From Betaproteobacteria bacterium (GTDB taxonomy: Bacteria; Pseudomonadota; Gammaproteobacteria; Burkholderiales; SG8-39): a stretch of DNA of 64,000 bases. The number at the start of each line of letters is the position of its first letter. The stretch's first letter is position 1. Of this stretch, positions 25,557-34,308 are shown one piece after another. The stretch spans positions 21,104-85,103 of the forward strand of contig VBCA01000007.1 in assembly GCA_005881575.1 (NCBI GenBank), in the 5' to 3' direction. A program made the position numbers and the translations under genes. The notes beneath the pieces were generated by a model. That model had not been told where the DNA came from. It saw nothing but the letters and a program-made list of their open reading frames with translations, and did no database searches.

Positions 25557-26327
25557 TCAGCGCCGCACGCCCGGCGTCTCGATCGGCAACCCTTGAGCGC
25601 GCCACGCGAGATAGAGCTCGAGGTCGAGATATTCCTGCGAACCGTAGGGCAGCATCTCGGCGCGTATCCCCGAGAGGCAGGCGCGCAGGCGGCGCTCGAG
25701 CGAGCCCATCGTCTGCCATTCCATGCGATACGCCGGGTAGGCGTTGGGATGTCCCTGGCTGATGGTCTCAGAGAGCAGCCGCTTGCCCCATTGCGCGTCG
25801 TGGCAGTGGGCGCACGAGAGGTTCATCTGTCCCCGCCGCAGATGGTAGGAGGCGCGCCCCGCCTCGAAATGCGCGCGCGCCGCGCCGGCTATGCTCGCAG
25901 CGATCGGAGCGCCGAGCGACTGGCGCGCGAGGTAGGCGGTGAGCGCGAGCAGGTCCTCCGACTCGTAACGCAAGGGTTCCGCTCCAATGCGTTCGGTGCG
26001 GCAAAGATTGATGCGGCCCTCGAGGTTGAGGAGCTTGCCGCTCGCCTTGTCGATTTTCGGATAGCTCGCGGCGACCCCGCGCATGCTCGTGTCCTTGTGG
26101 CAGCCTGCGCAGGCAAGGTTCTCTTTTCCCGCCGGCTCACGCCAGAGTTTTTCGCCGCGCTCCACCCACAGCATGCCGGGATTGGCGAAGTCGTCGTTCT
26201 GAAGGGCGCGCAGGTCCGAGCCTAAAAACGCGGAGCCCGATTTGAGCTCGCCCGGCGCAATCGCGCGCTCCTGCGCGAGCGCGACGCCGGCGGCGAGCGC
26301 TACGGCGGCAAGAGCGAGCCGCCTCAT
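25557..26327 (-). CDS. soxA: SoxA, dihaem cytochrome subunit of L-cysteine S-thiosulfotransferase
   Basis: A 256-residue exported protein with two complete haem sites (CAGCHKD and CAHCHDAQWG) and the cysteine in RRLRACLSGIRAEMLPYG that in known SoxA ligates the second haem and is persulfidated. With SoxX it attaches thiosulfate to the carrier cysteine of SoxY. The ATG overlaps the soxZ stop by four bases (ATGA). Gene order here is soxX-soxY-soxZ-soxA. soxB is absent anywhere in the window. Confidence 0.92.
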   Translation of the reverse strand: MRRLALAAVALAAGVALAQERAIAPGELKSGSAFLGSDLRALQNDDFANPGMLWVERGEKLWREPAGKENLACAGCHKDTSMRGVAASYPKIDKASGKLLNLEGRINLCRTERIGAEPLRYESEDLLALTAYLARQSLGAPIAASIAGAARAHFEAGRASYHLRRGQMNLSCAHCHDAQWGKRLLSETISQGHPNAYPAYRMEWQTMGSLERRLRACLSGIRAEMLPYGSQEYLDLELYLAWRAQGLPIETPGVRR

Positions 26328-26644
26328 CCCTTGACGACGATAGCCTGGCGCTCCGAGCCCCGCTGGCCTTCGTCGTCGGCCCAGGTGAACTCGAGATCCC
26401 CGCTCGCCTCGGCGACGGTGTAGAACTGCACGTAGGGGTTGGCGGAGATGCCCGAGGACAGGTCGGCGCGGAACACTTCCACTCCGTTGTAGCGGCACGA
26501 CAGGACGTTGATGACGTTGCGCTTGATGAGATGGCCGACGTCGTCGTGGCGGTAGCCGGTCTCCATGGGGTGCTGGATGAGGATGCAGACTTCGATCACC
26601 TCGCCGCGTCTCGCCTCGCGCGGAATCTGGATTCTTGCGGCCAT
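26324..26644 (-). CDS. soxZ: SoxZ, sulfur-carrier partner protein
   Basis: The 106-residue product shows the SoxZ fold: GEVIEVCILIQHPMETGYR, NVINVLSCRYNGVEVFRADLSSGISANPYVQFY and a terminal TWADDEG. SoxZ pairs with SoxY to form the periplasmic carrier on which sulfur intermediates are held. Its reading frame lies between soxY (21-base gap) and soxA (4-base overlap), the expected arrangement. Confidence 0.92.
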   Translation of the reverse strand: MAARIQIPREARRGEVIEVCILIQHPMETGYRHDDVGHLIKRNVINVLSCRYNGVEVFRADLSSGISANPYVQFYTVAEASGDLEFTWADDEGQRGSERQAIVVKG

Positions 26645-26665
26645 GGTTTCCCGTTTAGACCCGGC

Positions 26666-27103
26666 TCAGCTCTCGTCGAGACAGGCGGAAAGCGTCACCA
26701 CGATGGGCGCAGCGGCGTACCAGAACGAGCCGTCGGAGAGCTTCGCGACGGCCGTCACGCGCTGGCTGCCGGCGAGCCGCACGCGCGAGTTGATCTCGGC
26801 CCTGCCCGCGCGCGGGCTCAGATAGAAATTCGCCATGTTGGGCACCGGGTTCCTCTCCGAGTACAGGTGGATGCTCTTCACGTGATCGGCCGGGGTCATC
26901 GGGCTGTCCACCGTGATGCGGATGGGAACGGAGTTGCCGTTGTCGGCGAGCTGCGGCAGGACGAGCGCGACCTTGCCCTTTCTCAGCGGAGCGCCGTTGG
27001 CGAGCGCCCGCACGAGCGGATCCACGGGGTCGGCCTGCGCGAGCGCGGCGCCGGGAAGCGCGAGGGCGCCGACTGCACTGGCGAGGAAATCGCGGCGCCT
27101 CAC
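26666..27103 (-). CDS. soxY: SoxY-like sulfur carrier with a non-standard C-terminus
   Basis: A 145-residue protein from a GTG at 27103 preceded by AAGGAG. It begins with a Tat-like signal (VRRRDFLASAVGALALP). The core is SoxY: NGNSVPIRITVDSPMTPADHVKSI and FYLSPRAGRAEINSRVRLAGSQ. Canonical SoxY ends in a swinging arm GGCGG whose cysteine carries the sulfur chain. Here the end is VVTLSACLDES, so a cysteine is kept but the glycines are not and it sits five residues from the end. It is translationally coupled to soxX (GTGA overlap). Confidence 0.88.
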   Translation of the reverse strand: MRRRDFLASAVGALALPGAALAQADPVDPLVRALANGAPLRKGKVALVLPQLADNGNSVPIRITVDSPMTPADHVKSIHLYSERNPVPNMANFYLSPRAGRAEINSRVRLAGSQRVTAVAKLSDGSFWYAAAPIVVTLSACLDES

Positions 27104-27540
27104 TGCGGCTCCTTCAGGCTCGCGAGCCAGGCGACGACGTCCTCCACCTGCTGCGCCGAGAGCAGGGGCTTGCCGCGGAAGGCCGCGGCGACCTGATTCA
27201 AGCCTTCGGTCCTGTAGTACGCCGGCATGGGCGACTCCGGATTCACGCGGGTGGAATCGGCGACGCGCAGGCGCAGCTGCGCGGGAGAAAGCCGCGCGCC
27301 GACGCCCGCGAGCGTCGGCGCGATGTTCCCGGAGGTCTTCTCGCCGGGCACCGCATGGCACAAAGTACACGCTCCCGCATCCCGATTCACCACGATGCTT
27401 CGACCGCGCGCCGCATCGCCGGGTTCGGCAGTCAGAGCCCGCGGAATCGCGTCCCCGACCGCCTCGAAGCGCACCGGCTCACCCTGCGCGCAGACCTGCG
27501 AGCACGCGAACAGCATCGCAACGGCAGCCACCCTTGTCAT
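27100..27540 (-). CDS. soxX: SoxX, monohaem cytochrome subunit of thiosulfotransferase
   Basis: A 146-residue exported cytochrome with CTLCHAVPGE as haem site, NIAPTLAGVGARLSPAQLRLRVAD and the distal methionine in ESPMPAYY, all SoxX features. It forms the SoxAX complex with SoxA. The ATG at 27540 lies inside the right-hand end of a palindromic repeat, and no Shine-Dalgarno sequence precedes it; a GTG at 27531 is an alternative. The frame stays open through the repeat, but those residues are repeat-encoded and not part of SoxX. Confidence 0.87.
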   Translation of the reverse strand: MTRVAAVAMLFACSQVCAQGEPVRFEAVGDAIPRALTAEPGDAARGRSIVVNRDAGACTLCHAVPGEKTSGNIAPTLAGVGARLSPAQLRLRVADSTRVNPESPMPAYYRTEGLNQVAAAFRGKPLLSAQQVEDVVAWLASLKEPQ

Positions 27541-27609
27541 TCTGAGCGTAGCGAAGAATCTGCTTTTGCCGTAACAGCAGATTCTTCGGGCTGCGCCCTC
27601 AGAATGACA
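27535..27609. repeat. Palindromic intergenic repeat (imperfect inverted repeat, 75 bases)
   Basis: The left arm begins TGTCATTCTGAGCG and the right arm ends CTCAGAATGACA. About 25 bases of each arm pair, with AGCAGATTCTTCG facing CGAAGAATCTGCT, an 11-base loop and a small bulge. Sequences of this TCATTCTGAG...CTCAGAATGA form are familiar as dispersed palindromes in many bacterial genomes. It occupies most of the 89-base gap between iorB and soxX and includes the soxX start codon. It could act as an RNA hairpin, processing site or partial terminator. I found no second copy in the window. Confidence 0.75.
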
Positions 27610-27629
27610 TGCAACAACGTGCGTGCGCG

Positions 27630-29816
27630 TCAAGCCAGCGTCAGCCCGAGGTTCTTCAAAGGCAGCGAGCGCACGCGCTTGCCCGTGGCGGCGAAGATCG
27701 CGTTGCAGACCGCCGGCGCGATCGACGCCTGGCCGGGCTCGCCGACGCCGCCCCAGAATCCGCCCGAGGGCGCGAGCACCACTTCGACCTTGGGCATTTC
27801 GCGCAGGCGCATCATGCGGTAGTCGTGGAAATTCGACTGCTCGACGCGCCCTTCCTTGATGGTGATCTCGCCCCAGAACATCGCGGTCAGCATGAACACC
27901 GAGCTGCCCTGCATCTGCGCCTGGATGTTGTCCGGGTTCACCGCGTAGCCCGGATCGATGCCGAGCACCAGGCGCCGGATGTTCACTTCGCCGTTCTTGT
28001 CGACCGAGAGCTCGGCCACGGCCGAGGTGTAGCTGCCATAAGCTTCGGTCTCGGCGATGCCGCGGAACACTCCCGCGGGAAGAGGCTGGCCCCAGCCGGC
28101 CGCTTTCGCGGTCGCCTCGAGAATGCCGAGATCTTTCGGCGAATTCGCGAGCAGCGCACGGCGGTATTCATACGGGTCCTTGCCCGCGGCGTTCGCCAGT
28201 TCGTCCATGAAGGACTCGCGCACGAACGGATTCTGCGAATGCCCCACCGTGCGCCAGAATCCGACCGGAACGTGCGCGGTGCGCTGTGCGTACTCGACCT
28301 TGACGTTCGGAATCGCGTGCGGCAGATCGTACAGCGAGGCCACCGACTGGGGATCGACGCCGTCGGCGGGTGCGAACGGCCGCTTGAGCGGCACGCGGGC
28401 GAGCGTCTCGAAAATCGAGGTCGCCGCGACGCGCGAGTACCAGGCGACCGGTTTCCCCGAGCCGTCCAGCCCCGCCTTCATGCGGACGAGGCTCGCCGGC
28501 CGGTAGAAGTCGTGCTGCGTGTCTTCCTCGCGGGTCCAGAGCATTTTCACCGGCGTGCCTTCCATGGCCTTCGCGATCGCGACGCCCTGGCGCACGAAAT
28601 CCTGCGCTCCGCCGCGCCGCCCGAAGCCGCCGCCCAGCTGCACGCGGTGCACTTCGACGTTCTCGAGCGGGACGCCCGCGGTCGCCGCCGCCACGGCGAG
28701 CGAGGCCTCGGCATTCTGCGTTGAAGTCCAGAGTTCGACCTTGCCGTCCTTGACGATTGCCGTGCAGCCCATCGGCTCGAGGCACGAGTGTGCGAGATAC
28801 GGCGTGTAGTACTCGGCTTCGATTTTCCTTTCGGCGGAACCGAAGGCCTGTTCGAAATCGCCGTCCTTGCGCGCGGTCGCGACGTCGCTCTGGGCATCGA
28901 GCCCGCCTTTGTAGAACTCCATCAGGCTCGCGCTCGAGACGTTGCCGTTCGCGCCCACGTCCCATTCGATGTGGACGTCGCGCAGCGCTTCCTTCGCCCG
29001 CCACCAGTTGTCGGCGACGACTGCGACGAAAGTCTCCAGGGGCACGACCTTGACGATGCCGCGCCGGCCCTCGACCTTGCTCGCGTCCATCGACTTCAGC
29101 TTGCCGCCGAACACCGGGCACTGCGCGATCGCCGCGTAGAGCATGCCGGGCAGCTGCACATCGATGCCGTAGCGCTGCCTGCCTACGACGGTGTCGGGAA
29201 TGTCGATGCGCTTGACGGACTTCCCGATCAGCTTCCAGTCCTTGGGGTCTTTCAGCTTCACGTCCTTCGGCGGCTCGAGCTTGGCGGCGGCGTCGGCCAC
29301 TTTTCCGAAGCTCAGCCTGCGCCCGCCGGCACCGTGGGTGATGAAACTGTTCGACGCCGAGCATTCGGACGCCGGCACGCCCCACTGCTGCGCCGCCGCG
29401 GCGATCAGCATCTCGCGCGCGGTCGCGCCCGCCTTGCGCAGATACTCCTGGGAATTGCGGATGGTCCGGCTTCCCACCGACGCCATATCGCCCCAGGCGC
29501 GCTTGCGCTTCACGTTCGCGTTCGCCGAGGCGTATTCGATCTTCACCCTTCTCCAGTCGCACTCCAGCTCCTCGGCGACCAGCATCGGGGCGGAGGTCAT
29601 GCTGCCCTGCCCCATCTCGGAGCGCGCGTAGCGGATGATGATGGCGTCGTCGGGACGGATCACGACCCAGGCGTTGATCTCCACGGCTGCGCCGGGCTTC
29701 TGCGCGAGCGCGCCCGGGATGTTGAATCCGACGGAGAGGCCTCCGCCGATCGCGGCGGATTGCTTCAGGAACCTCCTGCGCGCAGGCTCGAATTTGCAGG
29801 CGAATGTCTTGGCCAT
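27630..29816 (-). CDS. iorB: Molybdenum hydroxylase large subunit, isoquinoline 1-oxidoreductase type (copy 1)
   Basis: A 728-residue Tat-exported protein (ARRRFLKQSAA). The molybdopterin domains show RSEMGQGSMTSAPMLVAEEL, HSCLEPMGCTA, LGGGFGRRGG and the terminal GGFWGGVGEPGQASIAP, whose glutamate is the expected catalytic base. The family hydroxylates N-heterocycles or oxidises aldehydes and needs the separate 2Fe-2S subunit encoded 13 bases upstream. It precedes soxX, separated by a palindromic repeat. The substrate is unknown. Confidence 0.88.
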   Translation of the reverse strand: MAKTFACKFEPARRRFLKQSAAIGGGLSVGFNIPGALAQKPGAAVEINAWVVIRPDDAIIIRYARSEMGQGSMTSAPMLVAEELECDWRRVKIEYASANANVKRKRAWGDMASVGSRTIRNSQEYLRKAGATAREMLIAAAAQQWGVPASECSASNSFITHGAGGRRLSFGKVADAAAKLEPPKDVKLKDPKDWKLIGKSVKRIDIPDTVVGRQRYGIDVQLPGMLYAAIAQCPVFGGKLKSMDASKVEGRRGIVKVVPLETFVAVVADNWWRAKEALRDVHIEWDVGANGNVSSASLMEFYKGGLDAQSDVATARKDGDFEQAFGSAERKIEAEYYTPYLAHSCLEPMGCTAIVKDGKVELWTSTQNAEASLAVAAATAGVPLENVEVHRVQLGGGFGRRGGAQDFVRQGVAIAKAMEGTPVKMLWTREEDTQHDFYRPASLVRMKAGLDGSGKPVAWYSRVAATSIFETLARVPLKRPFAPADGVDPQSVASLYDLPHAIPNVKVEYAQRTAHVPVGFWRTVGHSQNPFVRESFMDELANAAGKDPYEYRRALLANSPKDLGILEATAKAAGWGQPLPAGVFRGIAETEAYGSYTSAVAELSVDKNGEVNIRRLVLGIDPGYAVNPDNIQAQMQGSSVFMLTAMFWGEITIKEGRVEQSNFHDYRMMRLREMPKVEVVLAPSGGFWGGVGEPGQASIAPAVCNAIFAATGKRVRSLPLKNLGLTLA

Positions 29817-29829
29817 GGCCGCTCCCTCC

Positions 29830-30297
29830 CTATGCCTTCGTCGACTTCAAGGTCTTCGCCGCGGCGTGGATCGCCGTGCGGATGCGCGCATAGGTTCCGC
29901 AGCGGCAGATGTTGGTCATCGCCGCGTCGATGTCCTGGTCGCTGGGGTCGCGATTCTTTGCGAGCAGGGCGACCGCCGCCATGATCTGCCCCGACTGGCA
30001 GTAGCCGCACTGCGGCACTTCGTGATCGATCCACGCCTTCTGCACCGGGTGCAGCTGGCCGCGCTGCGCGAGCCCTTCGATGGTCAGCACCTTGTGGTTC
30101 GCCGCGGCGGACACCGGCACGGAGCACGAGCGCACCGGCTCGCCGTTCAGGTGCACGGTACAGGCCCCGCACTGCGCGATGCCGCAGCCGAACTTCGGGC
30201 CCTTCACGTCGAGCACGTCGCGCAAAACCCACAAGAGGGGCATCTCCGGCTCGACGTCGACGTTGTGCTTCCTGCCGTTGACGGTGAGTTCGATCAT
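29830..30297 (-). CDS. iorA: 2Fe-2S subunit of molybdenum hydroxylase, isoquinoline 1-oxidoreductase type
   Basis: A 155-residue protein with a plant-type ferredoxin cluster (cysteines 38, 43, 46 and 58 in [16 protein letters not shown] and following) and the second 2Fe-2S site CGYCQSGQ...CRCGTYARI. It transfers electrons from the molybdenum subunit to a membrane acceptor. It has no signal peptide, so it should be exported by riding with an IorB-type partner. It sits between two iorB-like genes and may serve both. Confidence 0.9.
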   Translation of the reverse strand: MIELTVNGRKHNVDVEPEMPLLWVLRDVLDVKGPKFGCGIAQCGACTVHLNGEPVRSCSVPVSAAANHKVLTIEGLAQRGQLHPVQKAWIDHEVPQCGYCQSGQIMAAVALLAKNRDPSDQDIDAAMTNICRCGTYARIRTAIHAAAKTLKSTKA

Positions 30298-30370
30298 GGA
30301 ATCTCCTTTGGCATGGCTGACCGGCGGGTTTCTCGAAAGTCGCTGAAACGGCTGCGCCTAGTTTACCCGA

Positions 30371-32533
30371 TCACGCGAGGCGCAGTCCCTGGTTCTTGAG
30401 CGGCAGCGACCGGATTCGCTTGCCGGTCGCGGCGAAAATCGCGTTGGCGAGCGCGGGCGCGAGCGGCGCGAGCGGCGTCTCGCCCAGCCCGCCCCAGAAG
30501 CCGCCGCTCGGGACGAGCACCGCCTCGATTCTCTTCGGCATCTCGGCGATACGCATGATGCGGTAGTCGTGGAAGTTGGACTGCTCGACGCGGCCTTCCC
30601 TCAAGGTGATTTCGCCCCAGAGAACCGAAGTGAGCCCGTAGGCGACGCAGCTTTGCACCTGTGCTTCGGCGGAGTCCGGATTCACGACGTAGCCCGGATC
30701 CACCGCGACCACCACGCGCCGGATATCGAGCTCGCCCGCTGCGCTCACCGATACCTCGAAAACGGCGGCCGCGTAGCTGCCGTGGGAATCCTGCACGGCG
30801 ATGCCGCGGTGCGCGCCTGCGGGAAGGGGCGAGCCCCAGCCCGAGACCCGAGCCGCGGCATCCAACACGCCGAGATCCTTGGGCTTTTTCTGCAGCATAA
30901 CGCGGCGAAACTCATAGGGGTCTTTGCCTGCGGCGTGCGCCATCTCGTCGACGAAGCACTCGCGCATGAAGGGGTTTTGCGAGTGGAACACGGTGCGCAT
31001 GAAACCCACCGGCACGTGGCTGTTCCTCATCGCGAACTCTATCCTCAGGTTCGGCACCTCGTAAGGCATGTCGACGATGCCGCCGAGCGCGTGCCGGTCT
31101 ATACCCTCCTTGATCTCCTGCGGCCGCACGCCCGCCATGATCGAGTGGCTCGCATCGCGGACGCGCCAGGCGGTGAGCTTGCCGCTCGAGTCGAGCGCTG
31201 CCTTGAACCGCATCAGCGTCATCGGGCGGTAATAGTCGTGCTGCATGTCCTCTTCGCGCGACCACAGGAGCTTCACCGGCCTGCCTTCCACCGCCGTTGC
31301 GATCGCAACGGCCTGCCTCGTGTAGTCCTGGAAGCCGCGCCGTCCGAAGCCCCCGCCCAAGTGCGTGAGGTGCACCTCGACGTTCTCGAGCGGAACGCCC
31401 GCGGTCGCGGCGGCGGTCGCGTGCGTCGCCTCGGCGTTCTGCGTCGGCGCCCACACCTCGACGCGGTCGCCTTTCACCAGCGCGGTGCAGTTCATCGGCT
31501 CCAGCGGCGCGTGGTTCAGAAAGGGCGCGTAGTACTCGGCCTCGACCACCTTGGCGGCGGAGGAGAAAGCCGCCTCGACGTCGCCGTCGTTGCGCGCGAC
31601 CGGGACGCTGGAATCCTCCAGCCCGAAGCGCACGAACTCGCGGATGCTCTCCGTCGTCGCCCCGCCGTTCGCGCCCGCGTCCCATTCGATCGCGAGGAGC
31701 TTGAGCATGCGGTTCGCTCGCCACCAGTTGTCGGCGACCACCGCGACCGCGTCTTCCAGCTTCACGACCTTGATGAGCCCCCGCAGGCCCTTGATTCTTT
31801 CGTCGGCGACGGTCACGAACCTGCCGCGAAACACGGGGCACTGCGCGATCGCGGCGTACGCCATGCCGGGAAGCTGCACGTCGATTCCGAATAGCGGCTT
31901 GCCCGTCACCTTGTCGGGGATGTCCAGCCGGCGCGCGGGCTTGCCGACGAGATTCCATTCCTTGGGGTCCTTCAGCTTCACGTCCTTGGGCGGCTCGAGT
32001 TTCGAGGCGGCTTGAGCCACCTGGCCGAAGCGCAGCTTCCTTCGCGACGGCGTATGCGTGATCACGCCGTTCTCCGCGTCGCATTCGGACGCGGGAACCT
32101 TCCATCTCTGCGCCGCTGCGGCGACGAGCATCTCGCGCGCTGCGGCGCCCGCCTGGCGAAGATATTCCTGCGAGTCCCGGATCGAGCGGCTGCCGCCCGT
32201 GGCCATCGAGCCCCACACCCGGTTGCGGCGGACCTGCTCGGCGGTCGACACGAATTCGGTGCGGACCTTCGTCCAGTCGCACTCGAGCTCCTCGGCGACC
32301 AGCATGGGAAGTCCGGTGGAGCTGCCCTGCCCCATCTCCGAGCGCGCCACACGGATGAGGACGCTGTTGTCGGGATTGACCACGATCCACGCGGTGAGCT
32401 CGGGGCCTTTCGTTTTTGCGGCAGCCTGGGAAAGGACTGGCGTGGGAACGCATAGTTCGAGCGCAAGGCCGCCGCCGACGGCAGTGGACACTTTGAGAAA
32501 ATCGCGGCGTGATCTGCGAAATGGGATCGTCAT
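30371..32533 (-). CDS. iorB: Molybdenum hydroxylase large subunit, isoquinoline 1-oxidoreductase type (copy 2)
   Basis: A 720-residue paralogue of the gene at 27630 with the same architecture: Tat signal SRRDFLKVSTAVGGG, RSEMGQGSSTGLPMLVAEEL, LGGGFGRRGFQDYTRQ and a terminal GGFWGGLGETPLAPLAP, with the active-site glutamate kept. The C-terminal end (NAIFAATGKRIRSLPLKN) nearly matches copy 1, which points to duplication followed by divergence. It starts the minus-strand run iorB-iorA-iorB-soxXYZA. The fact that GLGETP replaces GVGEPG around the base could mean a different substrate. Confidence 0.88.
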   Translation of the reverse strand: MTIPFRRSRRDFLKVSTAVGGGLALELCVPTPVLSQAAAKTKGPELTAWIVVNPDNSVLIRVARSEMGQGSSTGLPMLVAEELECDWTKVRTEFVSTAEQVRRNRVWGSMATGGSRSIRDSQEYLRQAGAAAREMLVAAAAQRWKVPASECDAENGVITHTPSRRKLRFGQVAQAASKLEPPKDVKLKDPKEWNLVGKPARRLDIPDKVTGKPLFGIDVQLPGMAYAAIAQCPVFRGRFVTVADERIKGLRGLIKVVKLEDAVAVVADNWWRANRMLKLLAIEWDAGANGGATTESIREFVRFGLEDSSVPVARNDGDVEAAFSSAAKVVEAEYYAPFLNHAPLEPMNCTALVKGDRVEVWAPTQNAEATHATAAATAGVPLENVEVHLTHLGGGFGRRGFQDYTRQAVAIATAVEGRPVKLLWSREEDMQHDYYRPMTLMRFKAALDSSGKLTAWRVRDASHSIMAGVRPQEIKEGIDRHALGGIVDMPYEVPNLRIEFAMRNSHVPVGFMRTVFHSQNPFMRECFVDEMAHAAGKDPYEFRRVMLQKKPKDLGVLDAAARVSGWGSPLPAGAHRGIAVQDSHGSYAAAVFEVSVSAAGELDIRRVVVAVDPGYVVNPDSAEAQVQSCVAYGLTSVLWGEITLREGRVEQSNFHDYRIMRIAEMPKRIEAVLVPSGGFWGGLGETPLAPLAPALANAIFAATGKRIRSLPLKNQGLRLA

Positions 32534-32582
32534 GATTGGACCGATTGATTCTGCGCTTAGGCCTGTTCTGCTGCAATACGCC

Positions 32583-34208
32583 TTATGCAGTGGGCAATTT
32601 GTAATCCCTGAAGTCCTGCCGCAGCTTGGTCTTGAGGAGCTTCCCCGTCGCGGTGTGCGGCAGCTGCTCGACGAAGACGACGTCGTCGGGCATCCACCAC
32701 TTCGCCACTTTGCCCTGGTAGAACCCGAGCAGGTCCTCGCGCGTGACGCTCGCGCCGGGCTTCCTGACCGCGATCACGAGCGGCCGCTCGTCCCATTTCG
32801 GGTGGCGCACGCCGATGACCGCGGCTTCGGCGATCGCCGGATGCGCCACGGCGATGTTCTCCAGGTCGATCGAGCTGATCCATTCTCCGCCCGACTTGAT
32901 CACGTCCTTCGAGCGGTCGGTGATCTGCATGTAGCCGTCCGGGTCGATCGTGGCCACGTCGCCCGTGGGGAACCATCCCTCGCGCAAGGGACTGCCGCCC
33001 GCGCCCTTGAAGTACTCCTTGAGTATCCAGGGCCCGCGCACCAGCAGATCGCCGAAGGCCTTGCCGTCGCGCGGCAGCTCCTTGCCCTCGCCATCGACGA
33101 TTTTCATTTCGACGCCGTAGATCGTCCGGCCCTGCTTGCATTCCACCTCGTGCTTTTTTTCGCGGGGCAAGGCTTCGTGCTTGGCCTTGAGCGTGCAGAA
33201 GCTGCCGAGCGGGCTCATCTCGGTCATTCCCCAGGCGTGCTTGCAGTGTACGCCGAAGCCGTCGCGGAAAGCATCGATCATCGCCGGGGGGCAGGCCGAG
33301 CCGCCCACGACCACCGACTTCAGCGTGCTGAATCTGAGATTGTTCTGCTTCATGTGGGCGAGCAGGGCGAGCCACACGGTGGGCACGCCTGCGCTCGCGG
33401 TCACTCTCTCCGCCTCGAACAGCTCGTAGAGGCTCTTGCCGTCGAGGCCGGAGCCGGGGAAAACGAGCTTTGCGCCGTTCAGCGGCGCGAAGTAGGGAAT
33501 GCCCCAGGCGTTGACGTGGAACATGGGCACAACGGGCAGGATCACCGAGCGCGCCGAGCAGTTGAACACGTCTGGCAGGGAGGCGGCATAGGCGTGCAGG
33601 ATCGTTGAACGATTGGCGAAGAGCACGCCCTTCGGGTTGCCGGTCGTGCCGGAGGTATAGCACAGGCCCGCGGCGGTCCATTCGTCGAACTGCGGCCACT
33701 CGTAGTCCCCGTCCTCGCGTGCGATCAGCTCCTCGTAGCAGAGCAGATTGGGCAGATTCGCCTGCGGCATGTGGGCGCGATCGGTCATCGCCACCCAGCC
33801 CTTGACGCCCTTGCACGCCGGGGCGAGCTTCTCGGCGAGCGGCGCGAACGTCAGGTCGAAGAAGACGTAGCGGTCTTCCGCGTCGTTGACGATGAACACC
33901 AGCTGCTCGGGAAAAAGCCGCGGATTGACGGTGTGGATCACGGCGCCCATTCCGGCGACGCCGTAGTAGAGCTCGAAGTGGCGGAAGCCGTTCCAGGCGA
34001 GCGTGCCGACGCGCTCGCCCTCTCTCACGCCCAGCCGCGCGAGCGCCTGGGCGAGGCGCTTCGAGCGCCGGTGCGCCTCGCCGTACGTATACCGGTGGAT
34101 TGGACCCTCGACGGTGCGCGAGACGATTTCCGTGTCGCCGTGGCTGCGGTCGGCATGCGCGATGATCGACGAGACGAGCAGCGGCATGTCCATCATTTGG
34201 GCGCGCAT
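32583..34208 (-). CDS. Acyl-CoA synthetase (AMP-forming), medium/long-chain or methylthiopropionate type
   Basis: A 541-residue adenylate-forming enzyme. The P-loop-like [14 protein letters not shown], the later [40 protein letters not shown] and the lysine in [12 protein letters not shown] are all present. The N-terminal [30 protein letters not shown] is typical of AlkK/DmdB-like ligases. It activates a carboxylic acid with ATP and CoA in the cytoplasm. AGGAG lies before the ATG. It is divergent from an SDR/thioesterase pair that could act on the resulting acyl-CoA. Confidence 0.88.
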   Translation of the reverse strand: MRAQMMDMPLLVSSIIAHADRSHGDTEIVSRTVEGPIHRYTYGEAHRRSKRLAQALARLGVREGERVGTLAWNGFRHFELYYGVAGMGAVIHTVNPRLFPEQLVFIVNDAEDRYVFFDLTFAPLAEKLAPACKGVKGWVAMTDRAHMPQANLPNLLCYEELIAREDGDYEWPQFDEWTAAGLCYTSGTTGNPKGVLFANRSTILHAYAASLPDVFNCSARSVILPVVPMFHVNAWGIPYFAPLNGAKLVFPGSGLDGKSLYELFEAERVTASAGVPTVWLALLAHMKQNNLRFSTLKSVVVGGSACPPAMIDAFRDGFGVHCKHAWGMTEMSPLGSFCTLKAKHEALPREKKHEVECKQGRTIYGVEMKIVDGEGKELPRDGKAFGDLLVRGPWILKEYFKGAGGSPLREGWFPTGDVATIDPDGYMQITDRSKDVIKSGGEWISSIDLENIAVAHPAIAEAAVIGVRHPKWDERPLVIAVRKPGASVTREDLLGFYQGKVAKWWMPDDVVFVEQLPHTATGKLLKTKLRQDFRDYKLPTA

Positions 34209-34308
34209 GGTTGGTCTCCTGGCAGCCGGGGGCCGGGGAAAAATTACCCTGCGCGCAAACCCGTGTCAATCTACAATCGGGAAGAAGCGTAAGCTCACAC
34301 CTTTTGCC

